Positions 15,517-23,543 of a stretch of 64,000 nucleotides of DNA are shown piece after piece; position 1 is the first letter of the stretch, and every line of letters begins with the position of its first letter. The notes beneath the pieces are model-generated. The model did no database searches, had not been told where the DNA came from, and worked only from the letters and a program-made list of their open reading frames with translations. A program made the translations under genes and the position numbers. Location: NCBI GenBank assembly GCA_016711485.1, contig JADJSX010000023.1:712001-776000 (forward strand), read 5' to 3'. Origin of the DNA: Leptospiraceae bacterium. GTDB taxonomy: Bacteria > Spirochaetota > Leptospiria > Leptospirales > Leptospiraceae.

Positions 15517-16487
15517 CCTTTTTTCTTTGCTCGATTAGCGGCAAATACAAGTCCCTGAGCGTTAATTTGGGCATCTGGTTTTAGTAATTTTAACTTAGAG
15601 AGGGGAATATTTCTTTTAGAAAACTCTTCCTCATAAAATTCCATTATCTTTCCTTCACAATAAATCTGCAATTCTTCTATTGATTGATTGGATTGAATTA
15701 ATTCCTTATATATAAATTCCATTCTATCAATACCAAAAAGCATTTGATCCCTACCTGATTTCATATCTGTCCAAATATCATAATGAGTTAAATATGCATT
15801 ATCTGCTCCTGAATTAAAAATTTTTTCTATGCTAAGTTTAGCTTCTTCTGAATGAAAATCAGTAGGAGTTGTAGATGGAAATAAAAAAGGATAAGATCCT
15901 TCTTTTAAAAAAGGATAACTAATTCCGAATGAATCTCCTGTAAATATTGAATTTGTTTTTGAATCGAGAATAACAAAATGGTGGTTGGCGTGACCTCTGG
16001 TGTAAATAAATGTAAGTTCTCTCGATCCAAATTTTAAAATTTCGCCGTCATTCATAATACGAATTCTTTCACTCGGAATTTCTAATATTTCGCCGTACAT
16101 TTTTATGAAATTCTCTTTGCCGTATACCATACTTGCACTTTCATTGATTCGTTTTGGATTAATTAAATGAGGAGCCGCCTTCGGGTGAGCCAATACGGTA
16201 GCGTTTGGAAACTCCAAAATCAAACGAGATGTAGCCCCGGCATGATCTAAATGAATATGTGTAATGATTAGATACTTTACTTTATTTTTTGATATACCTT
16301 TATCGGATAACGCATTAAGTAAATAAGGAATTGCAGAATTAGTGTTATTATCCACAAAGAGTGCTTCTTCTCCTTCTTGCACCAAGTAAGATGCTGCAAA
16401 TTCATTTGTATAATAATGACAGTCGATCGTTTGAATTGAGTTTGATTGCATAGATGTATTTGGGGAATTTGAATTATTTATTGTCAA
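15513..16487 (-). CDS. MBL-fold metallo-hydrolase
   Basis: A metallo-beta-lactamase-fold hydrolase of the glyoxalase II-like group, 324 residues. The zinc motif THIHLDHAG (H-x-H-x-D-H, about residue 77) is followed by HPKAAPHL, RGHANHHF (metal His), FTGDSFG (bridging Asp) and TLTHYD-like YLTHYDIW near residue 240. Members cleave thioesters, lactones or phosphodiesters. The C-terminal 70 residues are helical and not assigned. The start ATG lies at 16487. Substrate unknown; the long form with the extra C-terminus resembles annotated MBL hydrolases in Leptospira. Confidence 0.88.
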   Translation of the reverse strand: MTINNSNSPNTSMQSNSIQTIDCHYYTNEFAASYLVQEGEEALFVDNNTNSAIPYLLNALSDKGISKNKVKYLIITHIHLDHAGATSRLILEFPNATVLAHPKAAPHLINPKRINESASMVYGKENFIKMYGEILEIPSERIRIMNDGEILKFGSRELTFIYTRGHANHHFVILDSKTNSIFTGDSFGISYPFLKEGSYPFLFPSTTPTDFHSEEAKLSIEKIFNSGADNAYLTHYDIWTDMKSGRDQMLFGIDRMEFIYKELIQSNQSIEELQIYCEGKIMEFYEEEFSKRNIPLSKLKLLKPDAQINAQGLVFAANRAKKKG

Positions 16488-16515
16488 GAGGGATTTTCGT
16501 TATTACCTTCTTAGT

Positions 16516-16869
16516 TTATAAAAATTCGTCAGAAATCTTCTTTAAAATTTTGTCATGAGTGAGTAACTTTATGCCGGCTAATTTGCAACTGGTAAATAGA
16601 TGACAGTCTATCCAACCGATTCCGATACCTTGCAGCTTATAGAGATTTACCGCTTCTATTACTTCTTGGTGAGTCGCAATTTGAATGTCCGAAAAAAATT
16701 GTAATTCCTTTAAAAGTATTTTTGTTTTTTGGGAATTGCTCAGAGATAACTCGCCACGAATAAATGGATGTAAAAGTAAACGTTCAGGTGATTTTAGGAT
16801 TTTTTCTAATTCTTTGACTGGTTTATTCAAGTGATCGATCCATACCGAAGTATCAATAAGGACTTTCAC
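16516..16869 (-). CDS. vapC: VapC-type PIN toxin
   Basis: A 117-residue PIN-domain ribonuclease. Catalytic acids are Asp6 (LIDTSVWIDH), Glu40 (FIRGELSLS), Asp88 (GWIDCHLF) and Asp106 (LLTHDK). This is the VapC subgroup that often cleaves tRNA, but the target cannot be told from sequence. It is the second gene of the pair, overlapping vapB by 4 bases (ATGA), the standard VapBC arrangement. Confidence 0.9.
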   Translation of the reverse strand: MKVLIDTSVWIDHLNKPVKELEKILKSPERLLLHPFIRGELSLSNSQKTKILLKELQFFSDIQIATHQEVIEAVNLYKLQGIGIGWIDCHLFTSCKLAGIKLLTHDKILKKISDEFL

Positions 16870-17057
16870 TTTATTATTCTTCTAGGAATTCGCTTTGCTT
16901 TTTTATCAGAGCCACCTAGTTTTATAATTCTCTCCGCGGCTTTTTCTCGAATCAGTGCTCGTAACCCTTCCTGCAATACTCCTGTTTTTTCTTTGATTCC
17001 AGAATATTCCATTGCTTGCGATAAAAGATCTTCAGGTATGTAAAGTGTTGTTTTCAT
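16866..17057 (-). CDS. vapB: VapB-type antitoxin
   Basis: A 63-residue ribbon-helix-helix antitoxin of the DUF2191 type: MKTTLYIPEDLLSQAMEYSG, then TGVLQEGLRALIREKAAERI, and a basic C-terminal tail with KAKRIPRR. It neutralises the downstream VapC. A 9-bp inverted repeat sits 1 base upstream of its ATG, and a TTGACA box lies 37 nt before the ATG with no Shine-Dalgarno, suggesting a leaderless, autorepressed operon. Confidence 0.88.
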   Translation of the reverse strand: MKTTLYIPEDLLSQAMEYSGIKEKTGVLQEGLRALIREKAAERIIKLGGSDKKAKRIPRRIIK

Positions 17058-17058
17058 G

Positions 17059-17094
17059 ATCTGTCATTTCATGCCTATTTATGACAGATGTCAA
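17059..17094. promoter_or_regulatory. vapBC operator and promoter
   Basis: Inverted repeat ATCTGTCAT (17059-17067) / ATGACAGAT (17081-17089) with a 13-nt spacer. On the minus strand TTGACA occupies 17094-17089 and TGAAAT, 17 nt later, fits a -10 box. The repeat overlaps both boxes, as expected for VapBC autorepression. Confidence 0.65.
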
Positions 17095-17174
17095 ATTGTT
17101 TTTATGCTAATTTTTTCTCTATAGACATTATTTTTCTCTACAAAAAAATCCCTTTGCCACCAGTATATTTTATT

Positions 17175-17576
17175 ATGCAAACTTGTTATTGTTGTTCTGG
17201 AAAAAATTTTGAAGAATGTTGTAAATCTATTTTAGAAGGAAGTCGTAAAGCTGGCACAGCCGAGGAACTTATGCGCTCGAGATACTCTGCCTATGCCACA
17301 GCTTTGATTGAATATTTGATGAAGACAACTCATTCGGCGACTCGTAAGTTTTATGACGCAAAAGCGATAGAAAGTTGGGCGATCTCGAGCAAATGGATTC
17401 AACTGGAAATCGTAAAAACCGAAAAGGGAATGTCGGATGACTTTGAAGGATTTGTGGAATTTAAAGCGACTTATCAAGATAAGGAAGGCAAAACCATAGT
17501 CCACCATGAGAATTCTCATTTTTTGAAAGAGAAAGGAGAATGGTTTTTTCTAGAAGGCAAAGTCAGGAAAAGTTAA
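17175..17576 (+). CDS. YchJ-family SEC-C protein
   Basis: A UPF0225/YchJ family protein. The open frame begins at 17088, but the family N-terminus is MQTCYCCSGKNFEECC, so ATG 17175 is the start. The first 29 residues of the longer frame overlap the vapBC operator. The motif CYCCSGKNFEECC is the SEC-C-like zinc knuckle. It is followed by AEELMRSRYSAYAT and an NTF2-like domain ending FLKEKGEWFFLEGKV. The second SEC-C motif present at the C-terminus of longer relatives is absent. The function of the family is not established. Transcribed divergently from vapBC. Confidence 0.82.
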   Translation: MQTCYCCSGKNFEECCKSILEGSRKAGTAEELMRSRYSAYATALIEYLMKTTHSATRKFYDAKAIESWAISSKWIQLEIVKTEKGMSDDFEGFVEFKATYQDKEGKTIVHHENSHFLKEKGEWFFLEGKVRKS

Positions 17577-17687
17577 AAAATTTAGTCTAGTTGGATAGGT
17601 CGAAAGCCGCTGGAAAGGAACTTTTTTTTCTTGCAATTAACTTAAATTATATAATTGTGAATTCCCTATAGGGTGCCGATAGAGAAT

Positions 17688-17939
17688 ATGGAACAAAAAA
17701 AAAGTAAGTTTATGTCGCTTATTGAGAGAATTACAGCCAAGGTAGAGAAGTTAGATCACCTTTGCCATATCATCCCAGAAGAGCTTATGCATAAACGCGA
17801 CGAAAGAACCAAATGGAATAGCTGGCATTCGGAATGGAAAAAAGCATGGATTGAATCCGATTCTATTCTTACGGAAGCCGAAAAAGAAGAACGAAGAATT
17901 GCGACTTCGATTACAACTCGTTATCGTGTTGTTGACTAG
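17688..17939 (+). CDS. Small charged protein of unknown function
   Basis: An 83-residue, highly charged, mostly helical protein (88 if started at GTG 17673). I prefer ATG 17688, preceded by AGAGA. Visible features are SLIERITAKVEKLDHLCHIIPEEL, a Trp-rich KWNSWHSEWKKAWIE and a basic end. No signal or membrane segment and no family recognised. It could be coiled-coil. TATATAAT about 35 bases upstream may be a -10 box. Confidence 0.5.
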   Translation: MEQKKSKFMSLIERITAKVEKLDHLCHIIPEELMHKRDERTKWNSWHSEWKKAWIESDSILTEAEKEERRIATSITTRYRVVD

Positions 17940-18007
17940 AAGTTTAGAGTATTGAAGCAATGTTATCTCATTGGTTGTAGTCTAATTCTACAAAGGGAGT
18001 TCAGTTT

Positions 18008-18328
18008 ATGACAATAGCCAATCTCAATACAAATATAAATTTATACATAACCAATTTTCTGAAGCCTGATTTGGAAAAAGTCCAAGTTGACCTTACTGAT
18101 ACTTCTAATTCACAATCAACCAATGAAGTCCCCATCAAACGAACCTCAGAACCGAGAGAAATTGTAGATGAATACATTCCTAGTTCCAAGTCAAAAGTGG
18201 AAGTTACATTCGAAGAAAGACTCAGCCAAGTTATTAGCTTTGAAGAAATTAAAAATTTACTTTCCCTTGTCGTGAAAGGTTCTAGGATTAATTCCGAAAG
18301 TGGTCAATTCATTGACATAAAGGTTTAA
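18008..18328 (+). CDS. Small protein of unknown function
   Basis: A 106-residue soluble protein with a good GGGAG site before ATG 18008. The middle (residues 35-70) is Ser/Pro/charged and probably disordered. The C-terminal EERLSQVISFEEIKNLLSLVV is helical. It vaguely recalls FlgM-like anti-sigma proteins in size and layout, but no signature was seen, so the function is left open. Its stop is followed immediately by AAGGGG, which probably serves the next gene. Confidence 0.55.
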   Translation: MTIANLNTNINLYITNFLKPDLEKVQVDLTDTSNSQSTNEVPIKRTSEPREIVDEYIPSSKSKVEVTFEERLSQVISFEEIKNLLSLVVKGSRINSESGQFIDIKV

Positions 18329-18395
18329 GGGGCAAATTCTGATCGCACTTATAATACAAGACAGCGCTCTATATCTATTAGGGCTTTTATTTATA

Positions 18396-18995
18396 TTGGC
18401 ATTAATTGGTTTATTGGCAGCATTTTACAATCAACTAATATCTCCATTTATTGATCAAAAGATTTCAGAAATTGAATACCCTCCGGCAATTGGTCAAACT
18501 TTCGAATACATTGTAAATGAATCTGATCGATTTGCTACTTTTTCCATTGGTGCGAATACGGGTGATATACCTACAAAATGTTCTGCGATTTCTGAGCACC
18601 ATTTAGTTTTTACATTCAAAAAAGATCCAAGGGCTGAAGAATATACTATTACCATTAAACGGGAAGGAGCCGTTTTATATAAACATCCTAGGATGACACA
18701 TTATTTAAAAATGGCATCTTCTGAAAAATTAGAGAGTCATGAAATCATTGGGAAAGTGGCGGAATTTCGACTATCGGATAAAATTTCTAAAGATAGGATG
18801 ATTGATTTTATTGAAATTACTCTGAAAACTGCCTTTGTAATTAGTAAATCTGGTCGAGAGAGAATGAAATTTATTTTTACATTTAGTAAAGCCCATCCTG
18901 GTTTTAATTTAAAAACAAAAAATCGAAATGGATTATTTCCGTTAGGAAAAGATGGTCATCATCGAGAAGAAGTAGTTGCAGAAGAGGAAATTTAG
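18396..18995 (+). CDS. Membrane-anchored protein of unknown function
   Basis: The first ordinary start is TTG 18396, but this cuts a hydrophobic helix. In frame upstream, back to the stop at 18318, the sequence reads on through LIALIIQDSALYLLGLLFIL, making one clear transmembrane segment. AAGGGG at 18327-18332 sits before ATT (18336) and CTG (18339), so a non-standard start coupled to the previous gene is likely. The cytoplasmic part starts IGQTFEYIV and has LVFTFKKDPR and two beta-rich halves, recalling YcgR-N/PilZ-like layouts without the c-di-GMP motif. Function not assigned. Confidence 0.6.
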   Translation: MALIGLLAAFYNQLISPFIDQKISEIEYPPAIGQTFEYIVNESDRFATFSIGANTGDIPTKCSAISEHHLVFTFKKDPRAEEYTITIKREGAVLYKHPRMTHYLKMASSEKLESHEIIGKVAEFRLSDKISKDRMIDFIEITLKTAFVISKSGRERMKFIFTFSKAHPGFNLKTKNRNGLFPLGKDGHHREEVVAEEEI

Positions 18996-18997
18996 TG

Positions 18998-20119
18998 TTA
19001 TCCGATTTTTTTAATTACCACGCAAGTTAAATATTCTAATAAATTCTTAATTCCTTTTTCTCTGCTATAAGAATCTAAAAATAAACTAACCTGTAAAATA
19101 AGTTCCTTGGAGTTTTTATATCTTGGTTTTGAAAAAACCTCTGTTTCCAATTCAGCAACAAGTGAACTAGGACTTGTATCTAATAACTCATGGATTCTAT
19201 CTGACATTAGGATAAAGTAAGAAGGTTTGGTAAATACTGTTTTTAAAAAAATGACATCTTTTGCATTAAAGTTAAAATATATTTCTTCTGTATAGATAGT
19301 ATCTAATCCTGAATCACCTAATAAAAGTAGGGGCGTTTTTTGGAAGTGTAAATAACTGATATGATTTGCATGATTGGAAACAAAAAAAAGGCTTAGATTT
19401 AAATTATCAATTTTAGTTTGTTTAATTGCTTCATTTACTTGTAATAAAATTTCTTCTTCCTTTGCATAGTAGAGACTTTTTATTAAAGAAAAAATTCCCT
19501 GAAGTTTGTGTTTGTAAATTGATTCTAATATTTCCGTTTTTTCAAATCCAGCGATTATTCCCAAGTATCCGCTTTCTGTTTCAATTACATTCAAAAAATC
19601 ACAATGCGGATTATTTGTATGACTAGGAAATACTGACACATCTAAATTGGCTAATCCTCCTAATTCCAACTGAGGTAAAAATGGTTTTAGTCTATCTACA
19701 ATATTTGCATTATTTAATTCGATGGATTTGACTAATCTATCTTCTTCTCGTTGTCTGTTAGATATTATCCCCTTGTTAAAAAAACCAATGATTTGAGTTA
19801 CTTCTGAGTCTTCGTAGAGTGTGATCGCTTTTTCATCCATAGGAATTAACGTTCTTCCCCAATACTGGATTAGATGAGCAAGGTATCGAAGTGACTCATA
19901 AAAATTATTTGTAAAAACGTAAGCTCCAAGCCCACTTATAATGGAAAAAGATGTAGCAATTAAAAGTCTGCCAATAAAAAAATGACTTGGGAAAACTTCT
20001 CCATTTACTTTGCTAAGCCAAATAAAGTTTTCAATGGAAAAAAATAATAGGAATGAAACAAAAACTAATCCAAAAACCAAAATAGCAAATCGTAACCTAA
20101 AATTGATATTTTGTTTCAT
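18998..20119 (-). CDS. Membrane protein with a degenerate SpoIIE/PP2C-like domain
   Basis: Two transmembrane segments (about residues 9-31 and 45-68), a HAMP-like linker with LAHLIQYWGR, then a region laid out like a SpoIIE phosphatase. In place of G-G-D-x-x-D it has NPHCDFLNVIE, and in place of G-D-V-S-G-H-G it has IIAGFEKTE. The metal-binding aspartates are therefore largely lost. It may be a pseudophosphatase that binds a partner-switching protein, or an unrelated fold. It overlaps the methyltransferase gene upstream by 4 bases, so the two are co-transcribed. The domain call is by eye and moderate. Confidence 0.55.
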   Translation of the reverse strand: MKQNINFRLRFAILVFGLVFVSFLLFFSIENFIWLSKVNGEVFPSHFFIGRLLIATSFSIISGLGAYVFTNNFYESLRYLAHLIQYWGRTLIPMDEKAITLYEDSEVTQIIGFFNKGIISNRQREEDRLVKSIELNNANIVDRLKPFLPQLELGGLANLDVSVFPSHTNNPHCDFLNVIETESGYLGIIAGFEKTEILESIYKHKLQGIFSLIKSLYYAKEEEILLQVNEAIKQTKIDNLNLSLFFVSNHANHISYLHFQKTPLLLLGDSGLDTIYTEEIYFNFNAKDVIFLKTVFTKPSYFILMSDRIHELLDTSPSSLVAELETEVFSKPRYKNSKELILQVSLFLDSYSREKGIKNLLEYLTCVVIKKIG

Positions 20120-20868
20120 CTTTTTTTTGCCACAATTATCATTCGGGCTCCGTGATTTTTGTATTTTTCCATTTTATAATTTCCATAAATTTGTAACGTC
20201 TCAAATTTTGCTGCAGTTAATAGGGTAGAAATTTCTTCTAATGTAAATACACGCATAATATGTTTGTCTTTTATTTCTCTTTTATCAATATTATAAACAA
20301 AATTAACTTCTACTAAAGTCTCTTCGGATTGAGCAACTCCGTCTGGTCTTTTTACTTTAAATCCTCTGTTTCGTTTGATTACTAAATTTCCTATTTTTGC
20401 ATGGCTGACAGTCGTTAGAGGTTTTCGCTGGATAAGTTGTATTGGAATTGCGTTCCATATTTCCATGACTATAATTCCAGAAGGTCTTAGATTTTTCCGT
20501 ATATTAGAGAAACAAGATTCTAAATCAGAGTTTGTGATTAAATAGTTCATCGTTCCAAAGATAGAATAAATCGCATCGAATGCTTTTTCCTTTTTGTAAG
20601 TTTGTAAATCTCCAATTTCAAATTTACAGTGTGGGAAACGCACTTTAGCATGTTCAATCATTTCTTTGGAAGAGTCGATTCCGAGTATTTTATAACCGAT
20701 CTCTTGCAGCGCAACTACGTGTTCTCCCGTTCCACAACCTATGTCTAAAACGGATTGAATTTTGTGTTTTTTGTAGATTTCGTCTAAAAACTGGACTTCT
20801 TCTTGAAATTTCCGTCCTGATTTCTCAATTTCGTAGTAATATTCTGCTAATTCTGTATAAAGTTTCAT
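20116..20868 (-). CDS. Class I SAM-dependent methyltransferase
   Basis: A 250-residue Rossmann methyltransferase. Motif I VLDIGCGTGEHV is near residue 40, motif II GIDSSKEMI follows, then FEIGDLQTYK, DAIYSIFGTMNYL and RPSGIIVMEIWN. The substrate is not evident: the N-terminal YTELAEYYYEIEK is shared by many small-molecule methyltransferases. It is the first gene of a two-gene unit with the pseudophosphatase-like membrane protein. The start ATG at 20868 follows a weak AAAGGAAAA. Confidence 0.85.
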   Translation of the reverse strand: MKLYTELAEYYYEIEKSGRKFQEEVQFLDEIYKKHKIQSVLDIGCGTGEHVVALQEIGYKILGIDSSKEMIEHAKVRFPHCKFEIGDLQTYKKEKAFDAIYSIFGTMNYLITNSDLESCFSNIRKNLRPSGIIVMEIWNAIPIQLIQRKPLTTVSHAKIGNLVIKRNRGFKVKRPDGVAQSEETLVEVNFVYNIDKREIKDKHIMRVFTLEEISTLLTAAKFETLQIYGNYKMEKYKNHGARMIIVAKKR

Positions 20869-21053
20869 TTTTCCTTTTTTATTCTTATTTTATAGTATGA
20901 AAATCTATTGAATTAGAACCTTAGTTGCCGTTATTAAATATAGATTCATTGCTAAAAATAATTTACAATATACTTCTATCCGAGTAATCGGTAGATGGTA
21001 TCTGTAAACTTTCTAAATTATTCAAAGCAAAGTTTTTTTGGCAAATACTTTAA

Positions 21054-22370
21054 ATGGCTATAAATTTTATGATGAAATTGTTTTTCACATTATTTTTCTT
21101 TTTGATTTTAACTACACTTGATGCAGAGTCAACTAAAAGGGCTGCTTCACAAACAGAGGTTTATATTTGGGGAAGCATATTCCTCGCTCTTGCTATGGGT
21201 AGTTTACTATTTATTGTTCATCTTTTTCCGAAAGGAGAAGCATACAAAGCTCACCAATTAAAATTAGAAAAATTAAGAAAACAAATGGCAAAAGAAAAAT
21301 CTTCTGAGAAGGAGAATGTTTTACAACCGAATACAGCCGCAAGTAGTATTTTACAAACCGAAGTAGAAAAAACTGCCGCCCAAACTCAAGCTGTGGTGCC
21401 ACCAGCACAGACTGCGCCTATTTTACAGTCTACTCATACGAGTGTAAAAGTTCCGGAAACAAAACCAAGTATCCCAGCTATTAATCCTGTACCTCAGCAA
21501 GAATGCCAAGTTATAAATTACAATAATGCATTTGATCCAAGTGCAATGAATGTAGAAACATCTTGTAAAGATTTTATCAATAAACTTTCCAACTTGGTAA
21601 AATCTAAATCTATATCAATTTACTTTGTAAACAATCAAAGTTTCAATTGTATCATTGAGAAAAAATTAGAAATTTATACAAAATACGAAGCAGGCAAAAA
21701 AGTAGATTTATCAGATGAAGTAATCAAATATTTAAAAAATAAACTCGGTGCATTTTCCTCTAACCACGCAGATGCAGTGTTACCTCTTGTAAATAATAAT
21801 CAATTATTTGGTGCAGTTAAAATTGAGTTTGTGGATCCATTAGCAAATTTGGACATCAATCCGATTTGGTCAGAAGTGAAGTCTTTCGCAAAATATTTTG
21901 ATCAAACCATTTATTATAATTTATCCGTTCAGGACAATGAAACTTCTCTTTTTACTTTGGAACATTTTAATAATATATTAAATTATAGAGTTTCGCTTGA
22001 TATTCCTCAGAATTTATCTCTTCTAAAAATTATAAGTGCAACAGATAAATCTAGAGGATTAAAAGATATATCGAATTGTATGAAAGAAGTAATTGGAAAA
22101 AAACCAGAAATTTATAAACTGTCTGAAGATTTACTTGGTTTATTCTTAAGTATTGAAGACAGAGACAAAGTAAGTAAGTCCATGGGGATAATTGTGAATT
22201 TACTCAAAAAAAATATTGTTAGTATTGAAATTGCCGTTGGATCTGCAGATTATAATCCAAATATAAAATTTGCAAATAAATGGTATGAACGTGCAACAAA
22301 TGCACTCAATTCATCAATTCAATCTGGAAAAAATAATTTCAAATTGTTTGTAGAACCTCCTAAAACCTAA
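21054..22370 (+). CDS. Membrane protein with GAF-like and degenerate GGDEF-like regions
   Basis: An N-terminal hydrophobic segment (residues 8-23) that may be a signal peptide, a transmembrane segment at about 38-58, then an Ala/Pro/Gln-rich linker (80-160). The region 165-290 looks GAF-like. The last 130 residues have the size and strand/helix order of a GGDEF domain but lack G-G-D-E-F itself. If so, it is not a cyclase and may bind nucleotide or a partner. The neighbouring genes (a hydrolase 7 bases later, then FapA) give no clear pathway. Another ATG at 21069 is possible. Family not recognised. Confidence 0.55.
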   Translation: MAINFMMKLFFTLFFFLILTTLDAESTKRAASQTEVYIWGSIFLALAMGSLLFIVHLFPKGEAYKAHQLKLEKLRKQMAKEKSSEKENVLQPNTAASSILQTEVEKTAAQTQAVVPPAQTAPILQSTHTSVKVPETKPSIPAINPVPQQECQVINYNNAFDPSAMNVETSCKDFINKLSNLVKSKSISIYFVNNQSFNCIIEKKLEIYTKYEAGKKVDLSDEVIKYLKNKLGAFSSNHADAVLPLVNNNQLFGAVKIEFVDPLANLDINPIWSEVKSFAKYFDQTIYYNLSVQDNETSLFTLEHFNNILNYRVSLDIPQNLSLLKIISATDKSRGLKDISNCMKEVIGKKPEIYKLSEDLLGLFLSIEDRDKVSKSMGIIVNLLKKNIVSIEIAVGSADYNPNIKFANKWYERATNALNSSIQSGKNNFKLFVEPPKT

Positions 22371-22377
22371 ATTTTCA

Positions 22378-23436
22378 ATGAGTGATTTTTTTAGATTTTG
22401 GTACGGATTACCTTTTTTAATTAAATCAGTCGGTCTTTTACCGAATCGTAAAATTCATGTAGAAGAGTTTTATTGGCAAAGTAAACTCTACCCAAATAAA
22501 AAATACCGAGTAAAATACTTTTCGAATTCTAAAAAATATAATAAACAACTTCCAACTATATTTTTAACACATGGTATGAGTGGTCTTGGAATAGATGATA
22601 TTCGGATGACCGAAGTTGCGAACAGTCTTTCTTCTTGCGGATACAATGTGGTCGTTCCTGAGTTTGAAGAAATAAAAGCACTTAAAATCACCCATGAAAG
22701 TGTAAATAGTATTAAAGATGCATTTTTGTCTTTATTGGAAAGGGATGAACTTAATCGGGAACAGATTGGTTTTTTTTCTATTAGTTTTTCTGCAGGGTTT
22801 GGACTTACGGCATTTTCCGATTCAGAAATCGCAAATCGAGTAAAAGTTATCATTGCTATAGGTGGATTTGCGGATCTTTTAGATACTTGTAGTTTTGCCA
22901 TTGATAATTATTCTGAAGACGACTATCCAACTAATATATTGTATTATAATTATAATCATCTATTATACGAAAATATGGATGAATTATCAATGTATTTTTA
23001 CGAGGCGGCATTAGACAATGGATTGTCAAGACCGATAGGGCAAGAGGTTGCTCCAAAGTTGTATGAAAAATTGAGTATAGATCATAAAATTATTGTGGAT
23101 AGAGTAAAATCGGATAAAGACTTTAGGAAGGACTTCGTTAAAAATATCAAAGTTTATTACGAAAAGCAGGCAAAATTAGCTTCTCCTATTTATTCGATAG
23201 AGAAAATCAAGGCACCCATTTGTTTGATACATGGGAAGGATGATGGAGTAATTTCAGAAACCGAATCTATCAAACTAGCAGAAAAAATGAAACGATTTGA
23301 TTTAGAATATCGTTTAGAGCTAACTGGACTTTTATCACATGGAGATAAAGTCCCAATCTGGAAGCAAGTGGGAAGTATACCGAGCCTTTCTTCAGCCTTT
23401 GGATATTTTTTCGAAAAATTGAATCAGAAAGGTTAG
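22378..23436 (+). CDS. Alpha/beta hydrolase
   Basis: A 352-residue serine hydrolase. The oxyanion region is FLTHGMSGLG (about residue 63), the nucleophile elbow FFSISFSAGFG (Ser in S-F-S-A-G; about residue 138), the acid GKDDGVISE (about 285), and the late histidine LLSHGDKVP (about 322). The long insert between residues 175 and 260 is a lid. No signal peptide; probably cytoplasmic. It follows the previous gene by 7 bases without a ribosome site, so may be translated from its mRNA. Substrate unknown. Confidence 0.8.
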   Translation: MSDFFRFWYGLPFLIKSVGLLPNRKIHVEEFYWQSKLYPNKKYRVKYFSNSKKYNKQLPTIFLTHGMSGLGIDDIRMTEVANSLSSCGYNVVVPEFEEIKALKITHESVNSIKDAFLSLLERDELNREQIGFFSISFSAGFGLTAFSDSEIANRVKVIIAIGGFADLLDTCSFAIDNYSEDDYPTNILYYNYNHLLYENMDELSMYFYEAALDNGLSRPIGQEVAPKLYEKLSIDHKIIVDRVKSDKDFRKDFVKNIKVYYEKQAKLASPIYSIEKIKAPICLIHGKDDGVISETESIKLAEKMKRFDLEYRLELTGLLSHGDKVPIWKQVGSIPSLSSAFGYFFEKLNQKG

Positions 23437-23452
23437 TTTCACCTTTCGATTC
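23421..23452. terminator. Hairpin over the hydrolase stop codon
   Basis: GAATCaGAAAGGT pairs with ACCTTTCGATTC, with one bulged A and a 7-nt loop, spanning the stop. No T-tract follows, so a rho-independent terminator is only possible. Confidence 0.4.
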
Positions 23453-23484
23453 CGATAATTAATAGAAGGGAAAAAATAAATAGG

Positions 23485-23526
23485 GTGACAAAATTGTGTT
23501 TTATTGTTAGTAGTGTCACTTATAAT
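23485..23526 (+). promoter_or_regulatory. Promoter region of fapA-like gene
   Basis: A good -10 box TATAAT at 23521-23526, 18 nt before the ATG. GTGACA (23485-23490) and TGTCAC (23514-23519) form an inverted repeat across the -35 region; no good -35 box is seen, consistent with activator dependence or with this being chance. Confidence 0.45.
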
Positions 23527-23543
23527 ATTAGAGTTAACAGGTT

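Noticed and set aside
18008..18328. FlgM-like anti-sigma factor
   Set aside because: Only size and helical end agree; no conserved motif and no sigma or flagellar gene near.
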